Shown here piece by piece: positions 51,432 to 61,700 of a stretch of DNA of 64,000 bases. The notes beneath the pieces were generated by a model. That model saw only the letters and a program-made list of their open reading frames with translations. It did no database searches and was not told the origin of the DNA. Source of the stretch: Saccharibacillus qingshengii (lineage in GTDB: Bacteria; Bacillota; Bacilli; Paenibacillales; Paenibacillaceae); assembly GCF_013185195.1 (NCBI RefSeq), contig NZ_JAAZWC010000021.1, forward strand, positions 1 through 64,000, given 5' to 3'. How positions within the stretch are numbered: the first letter of the stretch is position 1; each line of letters begins with the position of its first letter. Both the position numbers and the translations under genes were made by a program.

Positions 51432-51511
51432 ATGAGTTTCAAACGTTCATGACGGCATAGGCTTGCGAAGTCTCACAGACGTCCTACAACCGAGGTGAAG
51501 CGGCAAACGAG

Positions 51512-52522
51512 ATGAACATCAAGGACATTGCGAAAATTTCCGGCGTGGGCATATCTACGGTATCGAGAGTGCTCAACAACAGCGGTGTAGTCAGCGATAC
51601 GACTCGTGCCAGGGTGCTGTCTGTGGTCAAGAAGTACAATTATGTGCCCAACAGCAACGCACGCAACTTGAAGAAGATTCAGTCCAACACGATCGCATTG
51701 ATGGTGAAAGGCATTTCCAATCCCTTTTTCGCCAACATGATCAAGGAAGTCGAACGTCAGGTGCATCTCCGGGGCTGCCCGCTGATGATTCAGCAGGTTG
51801 AAGACGGAGTCGACGAAGTCGGTGCGGCCATGCAGCTGATCAAGGAAAAGAATCTGTACGGCGTCATTTTTATGGGCGGGACGTACGACCATTCCGAAGA
51901 AGAGTTCCGGCAGCTCGGCGTACCTTTTGTCCTGACCACGATCACCACTTTGAAGGACGTTGATCCGTCCGCTTTTTCCAGCGTATCGATCGACGATGTG
52001 CAGAGCGCCTACAAAGCGACAAGCTATCTGATTTCGCTGGGACATCGCCACATCTGTTTTCTGGCCCGTTTTCCTTTCCGGGAGAACACGATCGGCAGCC
52101 GACGGCTGCTGGGTTACAAGAAAGCGCTTGAAGAGCACGGAATCGAATACGATCCGGCGCTCGTTGAAGATTGCGAGTACGCGCCAAGCTTCGGCTTCGC
52201 GGCCGCCAAACGCCTGCTGAACAAAAACCTGGGCGTTACGGCCATGTTTGCCGCCTCGGACGCGATTGCGATTGGCGCCGCGAAAGCGGTTCTCTCCTCC
52301 GGTTTATCGATTCCGGGCGACGTTTCGATCGTCGGATTCGACGGCATCGAAATGGCGGAATATTATCATCCGTCGCTCGATACCGTCAGTCAGCCCGGAG
52401 TCGAGATGGCCCATGTCAGTGTCGAGATTCTGTTCGATCTGATTGGAGGAGAGACGGCGAACCGACATGTGGTATTCGAATCCATGCTCGTCAAGCGCGG
52501 CTCCAGCCGGAAGATCAACTGA
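51512..52522 (+). CDS. LacI-family regulator of the oligosaccharide locus
   Basis: 336 residues. N-terminal LacI HTH NIKDIAKISGVGISTVSRVLNNSGVV, hinge helix region NARNLKK, and a periplasmic-binding-protein-like sensor domain (SNTIALMVKGISNPFFANMIKE ... FAASDAIAIGAAK ... VSIVGFDGIEMAEY). The ribosome site GAGGTGA is farther away than usual (~14 bases). It heads the locus for two permeases, a binding protein, GH3 and GH94; the shared operator motif suggests it represses itself and the transporter. Inducer presumably a beta-1,2-glucooligosaccharide (inference). Confidence 0.9.
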   Translation: MNIKDIAKISGVGISTVSRVLNNSGVVSDTTRARVLSVVKKYNYVPNSNARNLKKIQSNTIALMVKGISNPFFANMIKEVERQVHLRGCPLMIQQVEDGVDEVGAAMQLIKEKNLYGVIFMGGTYDHSEEEFRQLGVPFVLTTITTLKDVDPSAFSSVSIDDVQSAYKATSYLISLGHRHICFLARFPFRENTIGSRRLLGYKKALEEHGIEYDPALVEDCEYAPSFGFAAAKRLLNKNLGVTAMFAASDAIAIGAAKAVLSSGLSIPGDVSIVGFDGIEMAEYYHPSLDTVSQPGVEMAHVSVEILFDLIGGETANRHVVFESMLVKRGSSRKIN

Positions 52523-52599
52523 AGGAGCCCGGGAAGCGAATCTTCCCGGCGCCTCTTCCGCTATGAAGCGGCCGCCGAAATCTTTGATTTGGCGCCGCA

Positions 52600-52666
52600 A
52601 GCAAACGCTTACTGAAACCGCTCACGCGGAATCGGCCGTTCTTTTACGCCGATCGAAACGATTCGT
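52600..52666. promoter_or_regulatory. operator-like sites upstream of transporter genes
   Basis: AGCAAACGCTTACT (52600-52613) fits eight of ten fixed cre positions. TCGAAACGATTCGT (52653-52666) repeats 13 of 14 bases of the site at 51376. A convincing -35/-10 pair was not found in the 217-base gap, so the transporter may be read from a weak promoter or through from lacI. Confidence 0.5.
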
Positions 52667-52739
52667 CTGAATCCGGCAGCGGCTCGGCCGTTTCTTTTTC
52701 AACGTATTATCAGACCCAAGTAGAGTGAGGAGATGTCGT

Positions 52740-53699
52740 GTGAAACCCGCAGCTATATCCCCGGGCTCGTCCAAAGGGGAACAATCGAAGTTCAAGAGAT
52801 TATTCGTAGAGATCTGGAAGTACCGAATGACGTACACGCTGCTCATTCCCGGTTTGATCTGGCTGATCCTGTTCTCGTATCTGCCAATGGGCGGATTGTC
52901 GCTGGCTTTCAAGCATTACCGCGCAAGCGACGGAATCTGGGGCAGCGAGTGGACAGGTTTGGAAAACTTCATGTACGTGTTCCGCGATCCCGCATTTATC
53001 GATGCCGTATGGCGGACCCTGTACGTCAACATCATCAAACTGTTCATTACCTTCCCGTTCCCGATTCTGCTCGCCCTGCTGCTGAACGAGCTGCGGATGA
53101 GACGGTACAAGAAAGTGCTGCAAACAGCCTTTACGTTCCCGCACTTCCTGTCGTGGATCATCGTATCGGGGATTATCATCAACGTGCTGGCGTATGACGG
53201 CTTCGTCAACAGCCTGCTGGCGCTGCTCGGTCTGCCGACGATCAACTTCCTCGGTTCCGAACAGAACTTCTATCCGATGATTATTCTGACCGATATCTGG
53301 AAATCGACCGGTTGGGGTGCGATCGTGTTCCTGGCGGCCATATCCGGTATCGATCAGGAACAGTATGAAGCGGCGCAGATCGACGGTGCGACTCGGATGC
53401 AGCAGATGTTCCGGGTTACGCTTCCGAATATCATGCCAACAGTCACGATCATGTTCATTCTGTCGGTCGGCGGACTGATGTCTTCCGGTTTCGATCAGAT
53501 CTTCAACTTGGCGAATGCCGCCACCCAAAATGTATCGCAGGTGCTCGACGTATATATCTATCGGATTACGTTCCAGTCGTCGACCGACTTCGGTTTTTCG
53601 ACCGCAGTCAGCTTGTTCCGTTCCCTCGTGAACATGATCCTGCTGCTGCTTGCCGACCGGGCGGCCAAATGGATGGGCGGAGACGGCCTGTTCCGATAA
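52740..53699 (+). CDS. ABC sugar permease 1 (LplB/YtcP-like subgroup)
   Basis: 319 residues, six hydrophobic helices, EAA loop EQYEAAQIDGATRMQQMFRVTLP. The pair of permeases plus large lipoprotein without a dedicated ATPase is typical of Paenibacillaceae/Listeria CUT1-type importers that share an MsmX-like ATPase encoded elsewhere. GTG 52740 is chosen for GAGGAG 7 bases upstream; an earlier GTG at 52725 precedes that site. Followed after 18 bases by permease 2. Confidence 0.9.
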   Translation: MKPAAISPGSSKGEQSKFKRLFVEIWKYRMTYTLLIPGLIWLILFSYLPMGGLSLAFKHYRASDGIWGSEWTGLENFMYVFRDPAFIDAVWRTLYVNIIKLFITFPFPILLALLLNELRMRRYKKVLQTAFTFPHFLSWIIVSGIIINVLAYDGFVNSLLALLGLPTINFLGSEQNFYPMIILTDIWKSTGWGAIVFLAAISGIDQEQYEAAQIDGATRMQQMFRVTLPNIMPTVTIMFILSVGGLMSSGFDQIFNLANAATQNVSQVLDVYIYRITFQSSTDFGFSTAVSLFRSLVNMILLLLADRAAKWMGGDGLFR

Positions 53700-53717
53700 G
53701 AGAGGAGAACGAACTCA

Positions 53718-54626
53718 ATGAGTACTTTGGCGAGAAAAACAAAAAAAGCAAAGGTTGGCACAAGCCGAATGGGCCTGATGGATTACATCATTTTCGTAAT
53801 CCTGACGCTCGGCGCCCTGTCCATCCTGGTTCCGTTCTGGAACGTCATCATGATTTCGTTCGCGACGCAAAAAGAATACGCCGCGAATCCGCTGCTGATG
53901 TGGCCGAAAGATCCGACACTCGCTTCCTACAAAGCGCTGTTCGCGGACGGAAGTATCGGAACCGGCTACTGGAATACGCTTAAACTGATGGCCGCCGGCC
54001 TGCCGCTCAGTTTGTTCCTGACGGTCAGTATGGCCTACGGCCTCAGCCGCCCGAAATTCCCGGGCAAAAAGCCGATTTTCTTCCTTATTCTGTTCACCAT
54101 GATCTTCAACGGCGGCATCGTGCCTCTGTACCTGGTCATGAGAGACCTGCATCTGACCGGTTCGCTCTGGGCCGTCATTCTGACAGGAAGCTTCAGCGTC
54201 TTCAACATGATTCTGATGATGAACTACTTCCAGGGCCTGCCGGAGTCGCTGATGGAGTCCGCGAGACTCGACGGCGCCGGCGAATGGAGAATCCTGGCTT
54301 CTATCGTTCTCCCGCTGGCTGCTCCGATCATGGCGACCATCGCCCTGTTCTACGGAGTCGCTTTCTGGAACAGCTGGTACGACGCCATGATCTTCCTGCG
54401 CAAAGCCGATCAGCTTCCGCTGCAGAACGTGCTGCGGGCGATCATCGTCGAATCGCAAACCAACGCCTCCAACGCGACAAGCGTCGGTCAGGGCGTGGCG
54501 CAATCTTTCTCGACGGGTATGAAAATGGCGGCGGTGTTCGTGACCATGGTTCCGATCATGGCGTTCTTCCCGCTGCTGCAGAAGCACTTCGCCAAAGGGG
54601 TATTGACAGGGGCTATCAAGACCTGA
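53718..54626 (+). CDS. ABC sugar permease 2 (LplC/YtcP-like)
   Basis: 302 residues, six hydrophobic helices, EAA loop LMESARLDGAGEWRILASIVLPLAAP. ATG 53718 behind AGAGGAG. Forms the membrane channel with permease 1. A hairpin (AAGATTTG 54638-54645 with CAAATCTT 54667-54674) separates it from the binding-protein gene and could stabilise that part of the mRNA, giving excess binding protein. Confidence 0.92.
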   Translation: MSTLARKTKKAKVGTSRMGLMDYIIFVILTLGALSILVPFWNVIMISFATQKEYAANPLLMWPKDPTLASYKALFADGSIGTGYWNTLKLMAAGLPLSLFLTVSMAYGLSRPKFPGKKPIFFLILFTMIFNGGIVPLYLVMRDLHLTGSLWAVILTGSFSVFNMILMMNYFQGLPESLMESARLDGAGEWRILASIVLPLAAPIMATIALFYGVAFWNSWYDAMIFLRKADQLPLQNVLRAIIVESQTNASNATSVGQGVAQSFSTGMKMAAVFVTMVPIMAFFPLLQKHFAKGVLTGAIKT

Positions 54627-54637
54627 GGATACGATAA

Positions 54638-54674
54638 AAGATTTGCAAGGGTACCAAAAGGCTTTTCAAATCTT
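54638..54674 (+). promoter_or_regulatory. intercistronic hairpin before binding-protein gene
   Basis: 8-bp perfect stem AAGATTTG/CAAATCTT around a 21-base loop that itself contains AAAAGGCTTTT. No T run follows in a terminator position, so an mRNA-stability role is more likely than termination. Confidence 0.35.
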
Positions 54675-54695
54675 ATTGAACAATGGGGGTAAAAC

Positions 54696-56309
54696 ATGAA
54701 AGCGAACAAAATGTTTTCGGTCAAAGCGCTGTTTCTGCTTGCACTGTCGGTCATGATGGTGCTTGTAACGGCCTGCGGCAACGGCGGTTCCGGCGATTCC
54801 AAGACGGGAACCGCGGATGTCAAGAATGAGGATGGAACGTACAAAGACAATCTGACCATCTCTTATGCCAGCGTAACGGACGTATCGAAAGCCAAAATGG
54901 ACGACAAGTTCCACAAATTCTTCACCGACAAGTTCAATATCAAATGGGATTACAACTATATCGACTGGGATTCCTGGCCGGAAAAAATGCGCCTGTGGAT
55001 CAACTCCGGCGACCTGCCGGACTTCGCAAGCTGGAACTACGTAAACGGGGACGCAATGAACTATATCGACCAGGGCCTGTTCTACAAGTTCCCGGACGAT
55101 TGGAAAGAGCGTTGGCCGGAAACCGCCAAAGCTTACGCTTCGACAGGTCTCGGCGACCGTCTCGAAGAAAAAGTCGGCGGCACTTACGTTCTGCCTAAAC
55201 CGGTCTACTTCAAAAACCAGCCGGCCGATCCGCTGCTGAACCAAATCGGCGTTATCGCGATCCGCAAAGACTGGGCCAAAGAAGTCGGCTTTGAACTGAA
55301 AGACGCGTACACGGTCAGCGAACTCATGGAATACGCCAAACTGGTCAAAGAAAAAGATCCGGGCAAAGTCGGTTCCAAGCTGATCCCGATGTCGTTCAAT
55401 GCAGGCGACCTTCTGACGGGCTTCATGATGGCCAACAACGAGCACTCCCGCGTCGAATCCGCCTTCTACAAAGGCGAAGACGGCCAATACAAATGGGGTC
55501 CTGCCGACGAATCCACATTGACAGGTCTCAAATTGATGCAGCAGGCCTACAAAGACGGTCTGCTTGATCCGGAATTCTACACTTGGAAAAACAGCGAAGG
55601 CGGCGACGCGTTCCGCGTAACGGGCAACTCCGCTATCGCAGGTCTGGGCGGTCTGGCTTCTTACAGACAGGACATGGACAAAGCGATGAAAAAGAACCTG
55701 AACCTGGACAGCTCCGAAGTGGTGCACGAAGCGCTGATCGTCGGCGAAGACGGCAAATACCGCAACCTGGAGCAGGTCAACTTCTGGTCCGCTCTGATCT
55801 TCTCGCCGGATATCAAGCAGGAGAAATTCGAGCGCATCATGGACATGATCGAATATTCGGTAACGGATGACGCTCAGCGCATTCTGAACCTGGGCTTTGA
55901 AGGAGAAGACTGGAAAGAAGAGAACGGCGAGATCGTAAGCACGATTCCGGAAGGCGAATCGCTGGAAGACAAATATCCGGGCCGCTTCGAAGGTCTGTAT
56001 GTATTGGGCGATGACTTCAGCGTCATCAACCCTGCGATCAAAAAAGAATTCCGCGACCGTTCGGTCGAACTGTACAAAGAAAAAGCGGCCCTGAGCACCG
56101 AAGGCGGCGCTATGGCAGCCTACGATTGGGACTTCCAACTGTACAGCTCCAAATCGAAAGACCAAGCCGGATTCGATTACGCAACTGAATATGCCAACCT
56201 GATTCTGCAGCCTGGCGATCTTGAAGCCAACTGGAAAAAATGGGTAGACGGCAAGCAGTCGCTCGTAAAACCGGTTCTTGACGAACTGAACAAAGAATTC
56301 GCGAAATAA
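54696..56309 (+). CDS. oligosaccharide-binding lipoprotein of ABC importer
   Basis: 537 residues. Signal peptide with lipobox VTAC (lipidated Cys27), Gly/Ser linker, then a large two-lobed extracellular binding protein of the LplA/YtcQ class with many Trp residues (YNYIDWDSWPEKMRLW, FASWNYVNG, WKERWPE) suited to sugar stacking. ATG 54696 behind GGGGG. In Listeria innocua the protein at this position in the equivalent cluster (Lin1841, from memory) binds sophorooligosaccharides; the same ligand is inferred here. Confidence 0.85.
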   Translation: MKANKMFSVKALFLLALSVMMVLVTACGNGGSGDSKTGTADVKNEDGTYKDNLTISYASVTDVSKAKMDDKFHKFFTDKFNIKWDYNYIDWDSWPEKMRLWINSGDLPDFASWNYVNGDAMNYIDQGLFYKFPDDWKERWPETAKAYASTGLGDRLEEKVGGTYVLPKPVYFKNQPADPLLNQIGVIAIRKDWAKEVGFELKDAYTVSELMEYAKLVKEKDPGKVGSKLIPMSFNAGDLLTGFMMANNEHSRVESAFYKGEDGQYKWGPADESTLTGLKLMQQAYKDGLLDPEFYTWKNSEGGDAFRVTGNSAIAGLGGLASYRQDMDKAMKKNLNLDSSEVVHEALIVGEDGKYRNLEQVNFWSALIFSPDIKQEKFERIMDMIEYSVTDDAQRILNLGFEGEDWKEENGEIVSTIPEGESLEDKYPGRFEGLYVLGDDFSVINPAIKKEFRDRSVELYKEKAALSTEGGAMAAYDWDFQLYSSKSKDQAGFDYATEYANLILQPGDLEANWKKWVDGKQSLVKPVLDELNKEFAK

Positions 56310-56373
56310 AAAAGGTATAACCAGCAGCACTCCGGCCCGGGAGGCATCATGCCTGTCGGACCGGCCTTATGAC

Positions 56374-56420
56374 AAACCCGGTGCGCGCGGAGGTTCCGCA
56401 CGAACCGGGTTTTCTTCTTC
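56374..56420 (+). terminator. terminator after binding-protein gene
   Basis: AAACCCGGTGCG pairs with CGCACGAACCGGGTTTT (one bulge), followed by a T-rich stretch. Transcription of the enzyme genes may partly restart downstream. Confidence 0.6.
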
Positions 56421-56427
56421 TAGGGCA

Positions 56428-56465
56428 TGTACGCAAGCCCCAGTCAGGCTATCGGTTTGCGTACA
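56428..56465. promoter_or_regulatory. inverted repeat upstream of GH3 gene
   Basis: TGTACGCAAGCC (56428-56439) and GGTTTGCGTACA (56454-56465) are inverted with one mismatch. The half-sites are unlike the TCGAAACGATTCG operators, so another regulator, perhaps the second LacI, may bind (inference). Confidence 0.4.
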
Positions 56466-56518
56466 CGCCGTAAATGAAGAAATCAACCATTACATTTAGA
56501 AGGCTTGGAGGACTCGGT

Positions 56519-58687
56519 ATGGACAATCAGCAGCTTCTCGATCTGATCGGTGCGATGACGCTAGAAGAAAAAATCGCGCAATTGGTCCAGCTCGCCGCAC
56601 CTTTCTATGAAGGGGCTAACGACGGGGGCCAGATTACCGGACCGATGCAGGCGATGGGAATCACCGATTCCATGGTCGCAAGCAGCGGCTCTATCCTGGG
56701 CTACGCGGGCGCGTCCGGCGCAATCGCGGTACAGGAAGCTTATCTTCGGAACAATCCGCACGGTATTCCTCTGCTGTTCATGGCGGATATCGTGCACGGC
56801 TTCAAGACCATTTTCCCTGTTCCGCTGGCTATCGGCTGTTCCTGGGACACCGAACTGGCCGAGAAAAGCGCGGAGATTGCGGCGCGCGAAGCGGCCGTCT
56901 CCGGTATACATGTGACTTTTGCGCCTATGGTCGACCTGGTACGCGATCCCCGCTGGGGACGCGTTATGGAATCGACCGGCGAAGACCCGTATCTGAACAG
57001 CCTGTTTGCGAGGGCATTCGTCCGCGGCCTGCAGGGTGAAGACCTGAAGAACGAATCCGAGCGCGTTGCCGCATGCGTGAAGCATTTCGCCGCCTACGGC
57101 GCTTCGGAAGCCGGCCGCGACTACAATACGGTCGATCTGTCCGAACGCCAACTGCGCGAATATTATCTGCCGGCTTACAAAGCCGCGCTCGACGAAGGCT
57201 GCGAAATGGTCATGACTTCGTTCAATACGATCGAAGGCATTCCGGCCAGCGCCAACGAGAAATTGATGCGCAGCCTGCTGCGCGAAGAATGGAAGTTCGA
57301 CGGCGTACTGATCTCCGACTGGGGCGCCGTGAAGGAATTGATCCCGCACGGCGTTGCCGAAGACGAACGCGAGGCGGCTTACCGCGCTATCCGCGCAGGC
57401 GTCGATATCGAGATGATGACCGCCTGCTACGTACACGAGCTGCCGGGCTTGGTACGCAGTGGAAGCGTGGACGAAGCGCTGATCGATGAATCGGTCCTGC
57501 GCATTCTTCAGCTCAAGAACAAGCTGGGATTGTTCGACAATCCGCATCGGGGCGCAAGTTCCGAGCGCGAAGCGGAAGTGGTCTTCAGCCCCGAACACCG
57601 CAAAGCGGCGTACGAACTGGCGACGAAATCCACCGTCCTGCTCAAGAACGACGGTGTGCTGCCGCTCAAGCCGGAAGCGAAAGTGGCACTGATCGGTCCT
57701 TTTGCCCAAAGCGGCGATATTCTGGGGCCTTGGTCTTGGGAAGGTTCGACGGAAGATGCCGTCAAACTCGGCAGTGCGCTGGCCGAACGCCTGGGCGAAG
57801 GGAAACTGATCATTGCCGAAGGCTGCGGCATCGAGACCGGCACGCCGGAGCAGCTCCGGCTGGCTCTGGAAGCGGCGGCTCAGGCCGATGTGATCGTATT
57901 GGCGCTTGGCGAAGCCTCGGAGATGAGCGGCGAAGCCGGCTGCCGGACCGATATCCGTCTGCCGCAGGCACAGCTTGAACTGGTTGCCCGGATCGCCGAG
58001 ATCGGCAAGCCTTCCGCGGCCGTCCTGTTCAACGGACGTCCTCTTGATCTGCACGGCGTATACGACAAGGTCGGCGCCGTCGTCGAAGCCTGGTTCCCGG
58101 GGAGCGAAGGCGGAGCGGCGGTCGCGGATATCCTGATCGGCGCCGTGAATCCGTCGGCCCGTCTGAGCATGTCTTTCCCGCATTCGGTCGGCCAAGTGCC
58201 GGTCTATTACAATCACTTCAATACGGGCCGTCCGCTTGGAGCGGAAGATGCCCAGGTTCGCTACGTGTCGCAGTATCTCGACGCGCCGAACGATCCGCTG
58301 CTGCCGTTCGGATTCGGCTTGTCGTATACGACGTTCGAATACGGAAGCTTGAAGTTGTCGTCGGAGCAGATGACGAACGATTCCCGACTTACCGTCAGCG
58401 TCGACGTCACCAATACCGGCGAGCGCGCCGGTACCGAGACCGTGCAGCTGTATATCCGCGATATCTCCGGCGAAGTCGTGCGTCCGGTACGCGAACTGAA
58501 AGGCTTCGTCAAGCTGGATCTGGCACCGGGCGAGCGGGGAACCGCGGTCTTCACCCTCGGCGAAGAGCAGCTTCGCTACCATCATTCGGATCTGAGCTTC
58601 CGCAGCGATCCGGGCCGGTTCGACGTCTTCGTCGGCCGCAGCAGCCTCGATACGCTGCACGGTTCGTTTGTACTGGCAGGCAGCTGA
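56519..58687 (+). CDS. GH3 beta-glucosidase (sophorose/beta-1,2-glucoside type)
   Basis: 722 residues, no signal peptide, so intracellular. The GH3 N-terminal barrel has PLLFMADIVHGF, ACVKHFAAYGASEAGRDYNTVD and the nucleophile Asp267 in LISDWGAV. The (alpha/beta)6 domain has EASEMSGEAGCR, where the acid/base Glu is expected, and a fibronectin-III-like domain closes the protein (VDVTNTGERAGTETVQLYI, GFVKLDLAPGE). ATG 56519 follows GGAGG by 7 bases; an upstream ATG at 56474 has no site. Its neighbourhood with GH94 parallels Lin1840, a sophorose-active beta-glucosidase in L. innocua. Confidence 0.9.
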   Translation: MDNQQLLDLIGAMTLEEKIAQLVQLAAPFYEGANDGGQITGPMQAMGITDSMVASSGSILGYAGASGAIAVQEAYLRNNPHGIPLLFMADIVHGFKTIFPVPLAIGCSWDTELAEKSAEIAAREAAVSGIHVTFAPMVDLVRDPRWGRVMESTGEDPYLNSLFARAFVRGLQGEDLKNESERVAACVKHFAAYGASEAGRDYNTVDLSERQLREYYLPAYKAALDEGCEMVMTSFNTIEGIPASANEKLMRSLLREEWKFDGVLISDWGAVKELIPHGVAEDEREAAYRAIRAGVDIEMMTACYVHELPGLVRSGSVDEALIDESVLRILQLKNKLGLFDNPHRGASSEREAEVVFSPEHRKAAYELATKSTVLLKNDGVLPLKPEAKVALIGPFAQSGDILGPWSWEGSTEDAVKLGSALAERLGEGKLIIAEGCGIETGTPEQLRLALEAAAQADVIVLALGEASEMSGEAGCRTDIRLPQAQLELVARIAEIGKPSAAVLFNGRPLDLHGVYDKVGAVVEAWFPGSEGGAAVADILIGAVNPSARLSMSFPHSVGQVPVYYNHFNTGRPLGAEDAQVRYVSQYLDAPNDPLLPFGFGLSYTTFEYGSLKLSSEQMTNDSRLTVSVDVTNTGERAGTETVQLYIRDISGEVVRPVRELKGFVKLDLAPGERGTAVFTLGEEQLRYHHSDLSFRSDPGRFDVFVGRSSLDTLHGSFVLAGS

Positions 58688-58751
58688 CTTTCGAACGACA
58701 CAATTATCCGCACAAGATTGAAAAACGATAGATATAGGAGTGAATTTATTC

Positions 58752-61700
58752 ATGACGACGATCGCAAACCCCAATTCGAAATTCAGCGTTCAGGCAGGAA
58801 GCCTGAACTTCACTTTCTGGCCGAGCGGCGACCTGTACCAGGCGCTCGGCGGTCGTACGATGCTCAATCAGCTGCTGTCGAGCCCACTCGACGGATCGCT
58901 CACCAATCTGTACCTGCGTTTTCACCGGGAATCCGGCATTTCTTTCTACCCGCTGCTCGGGATCCGTTCGGCGAGCAAAGTCAGCCGCGGAGACCGCAGA
59001 ATCGTCTGGGAAGGACGCGCCGAGGATGTCGACTACACCGTTACGTTTGCCGTGACGGATCGTGATGTCTGGTTCTGGGATGTAAAAGTCTCCGGCGACG
59101 GCGTCAATATCGATCTTGTCTACGGCCAGGATGTCGGCAACGCCGATCCGGGCGCGGTGCGCAGCAACGAAGCGTATCTGTCGCAGTACATCGACCACAC
59201 GGTGTTCGAAGACGAGAGCAGAGGGTATGTCGTCTGCTCCCGCCAGAACCAGCCGCAGAGCGGAGCTTTCCCGTACATGCAGCAGGGCTCGCTCACCCGC
59301 GCGGCCGGTTACTCGACCGACGGTTTCCAATTCTTCGGCAAATCGTACAAAGAGACGAACGTGCCGGAATCGCTGGTCCGCGGCCAATTGGCAAACGAAG
59401 TGTACCAGTACGAATTCGCTTATACGGCTCTGCAGTCGGAACTTGTGGCGTTGAGCGGCGAAGCGCGCTTCGTCTTCTACGGTCTGCACCGTGCCGACCA
59501 TCCGTCCGCGATCTCCGGGCTCGAATTCGCGGGCGACGTGCAGTCGGCCTGGGAATCCTACGAAGCGGAACCGTCCGGCGAGCTGGAATCGCTCCCGCCC
59601 GTATCGATCAAACCGTCGATCGGCGAACCGCTGCAGACGCTTGATCTGACGGAAGACGAAGTGGCGGGCCTGTTCCCGAACCGCTACCAGGAAGAACGCG
59701 AGAACGGCAAACTGCTGGCTTTCTTCACGGATACGTACGAGCATGTGGTTTTAAAAGAAAAAGAACGCCTCGTCGAGCGGCCGCACGGCCATATCCTGAT
59801 GAGCGGCGGAAACGTGGAATTCGGCGTGCCGGTACTCGCAAGTACATCCTACATGTACGGCGTGTTCAACTCGCAGGTCGTTCTGGGCAACACCAACTTC
59901 AACAAAATGATGAGCAATATGCGCAATGCGCTCAACGTGCCGAAAACGGCCGGGCAGCGGATCTATATCGAGCTTGAAGAACAGTACCGTCTGCTGACGA
60001 TGCCGTCGCTGTTCGAGATCGGATTCAACTACGTCCGCTGGACGTACAAGACGGAAGTCGACACGATCATCGTAACGGCCTTCACGACCGTGGACAGCCC
60101 GGAAGTGCGCCTGAGCGTAAGCTCGCAGAGCGGCAGAGCGTACCGCTACCTGGTGACGACGCAGATCACGATGAACGTGAACGAATACGAATTCCCGCTG
60201 CATATGACGGAACAGGGCGGCGTACTGACCTTTACCGCCGACTCGGCTTCGCTCAGCGCAGGCTCTTACCCGGAACTCGCTTTCCGGATGAAAGTGGACG
60301 GCGCTTCGAGCACAGTGGGCGACGAGACCGTACTTGCCGAAGGGATCGAGCCGGGCGACGCTTCGCTTGTGACGCTTGCGATCGAACCGAGTGCGAACTG
60401 GACGCTTACGCTTCAGGGACTGCTGGACGGCGCGGAGATTCCTTTTGCCGAACGTTCGCTGGACGAAGAAATCGTCAACTACCGCGCGTTCTACACAGAC
60501 GTCATGAATGGATTCAATCTGTCCAAAGACGGCAGCAGCACCCACGAAGATCTGTTCAAAGTGAACGCGCTGGCCTGGTGGTACACGCATAACATGCTCG
60601 TCCACTATTCGTCCCCGCATGGCCTGGAGCAGTACGGCGGAGCGGCATGGGGAACGCGCGACGTCTGCCAGGGACCGGTGGAATACTTCATGGCGACGCA
60701 GAAATACGGACAGGTCAAAGATATTCTAAAGACCGTCTATTCGCACCAGTACGAAGACGACGGCGCATGGCCGCAGTGGTTCATGTTCGACAAATATTTC
60801 GCGATCCAGCAGGAAGAAAGCCACGGCGACATCATCGTCTGGCCGCTGAAAGTATTGGGCGATTATCTCAAAACGACGCGGGACTTCGGTATTTTGTCGG
60901 AAAAAGTACCGTATACCGTCAAGCACGAATTCGGCTTCACCGAAGACGAGCATACGATTCTGGACCATGCCAAAAAGGAAATCGCCTATATCAAAAACAA
61001 TTTCCTGCATGATACGTTCCTGTCTTCGTACGGGGACGGCGACTGGGACGATACGCTCCAGCCGGCGAATGCCCAGCTCAAGCAGTATATGGTGAGCAGC
61101 TGGACCGTTGCGCTGACGTATCAAACGGTTAATGTGCTGTCCTCCGCGCTGCAGGATGCCGATGCGGCCTTCGCGCAGGAATTGGCCGAGATGGCCGAAG
61201 GAATCCGCGCCGACTTCGGACGTTACATGCTGAACACGGACGTGATTCCGGGCTTCGTGTACATGGAAGAAGCGGACAAGCCGAAGCCGATGCTGCATCC
61301 AAGCGATACGGAGACGGGCATTTCCTACCGCCTGCTGCCGATGACGCGCAGCATGATCGGAGAACTTCTCACGCCGGAGCAGGCGAAATCGCATTACGAA
61401 CTGATCAAGCGCGAGTTCTACTGCCCGGACGGAGTGCGTCTGATGAACCGTCCAGCTCAATACGCGGGCGGCGTCAGCACCCACTTCAAACGCGCCGAGC
61501 AGGCCTCGAACTTCGGCCGCGAGATCGGGCTGCAGTACGTGCACGCCCATATCCGCTATGTTGAAGCGATGGCGAAACTGGGACTTGCCGACGAAACCTG
61601 GAACGGCCTGGCGATCATCAATCCGGTCGGCATCCAAGACGTCGTACCGAACGCGGAGCTGCGTCAGAGCAACTCGTACTTCAGCAGTTCGGACGGCAAG

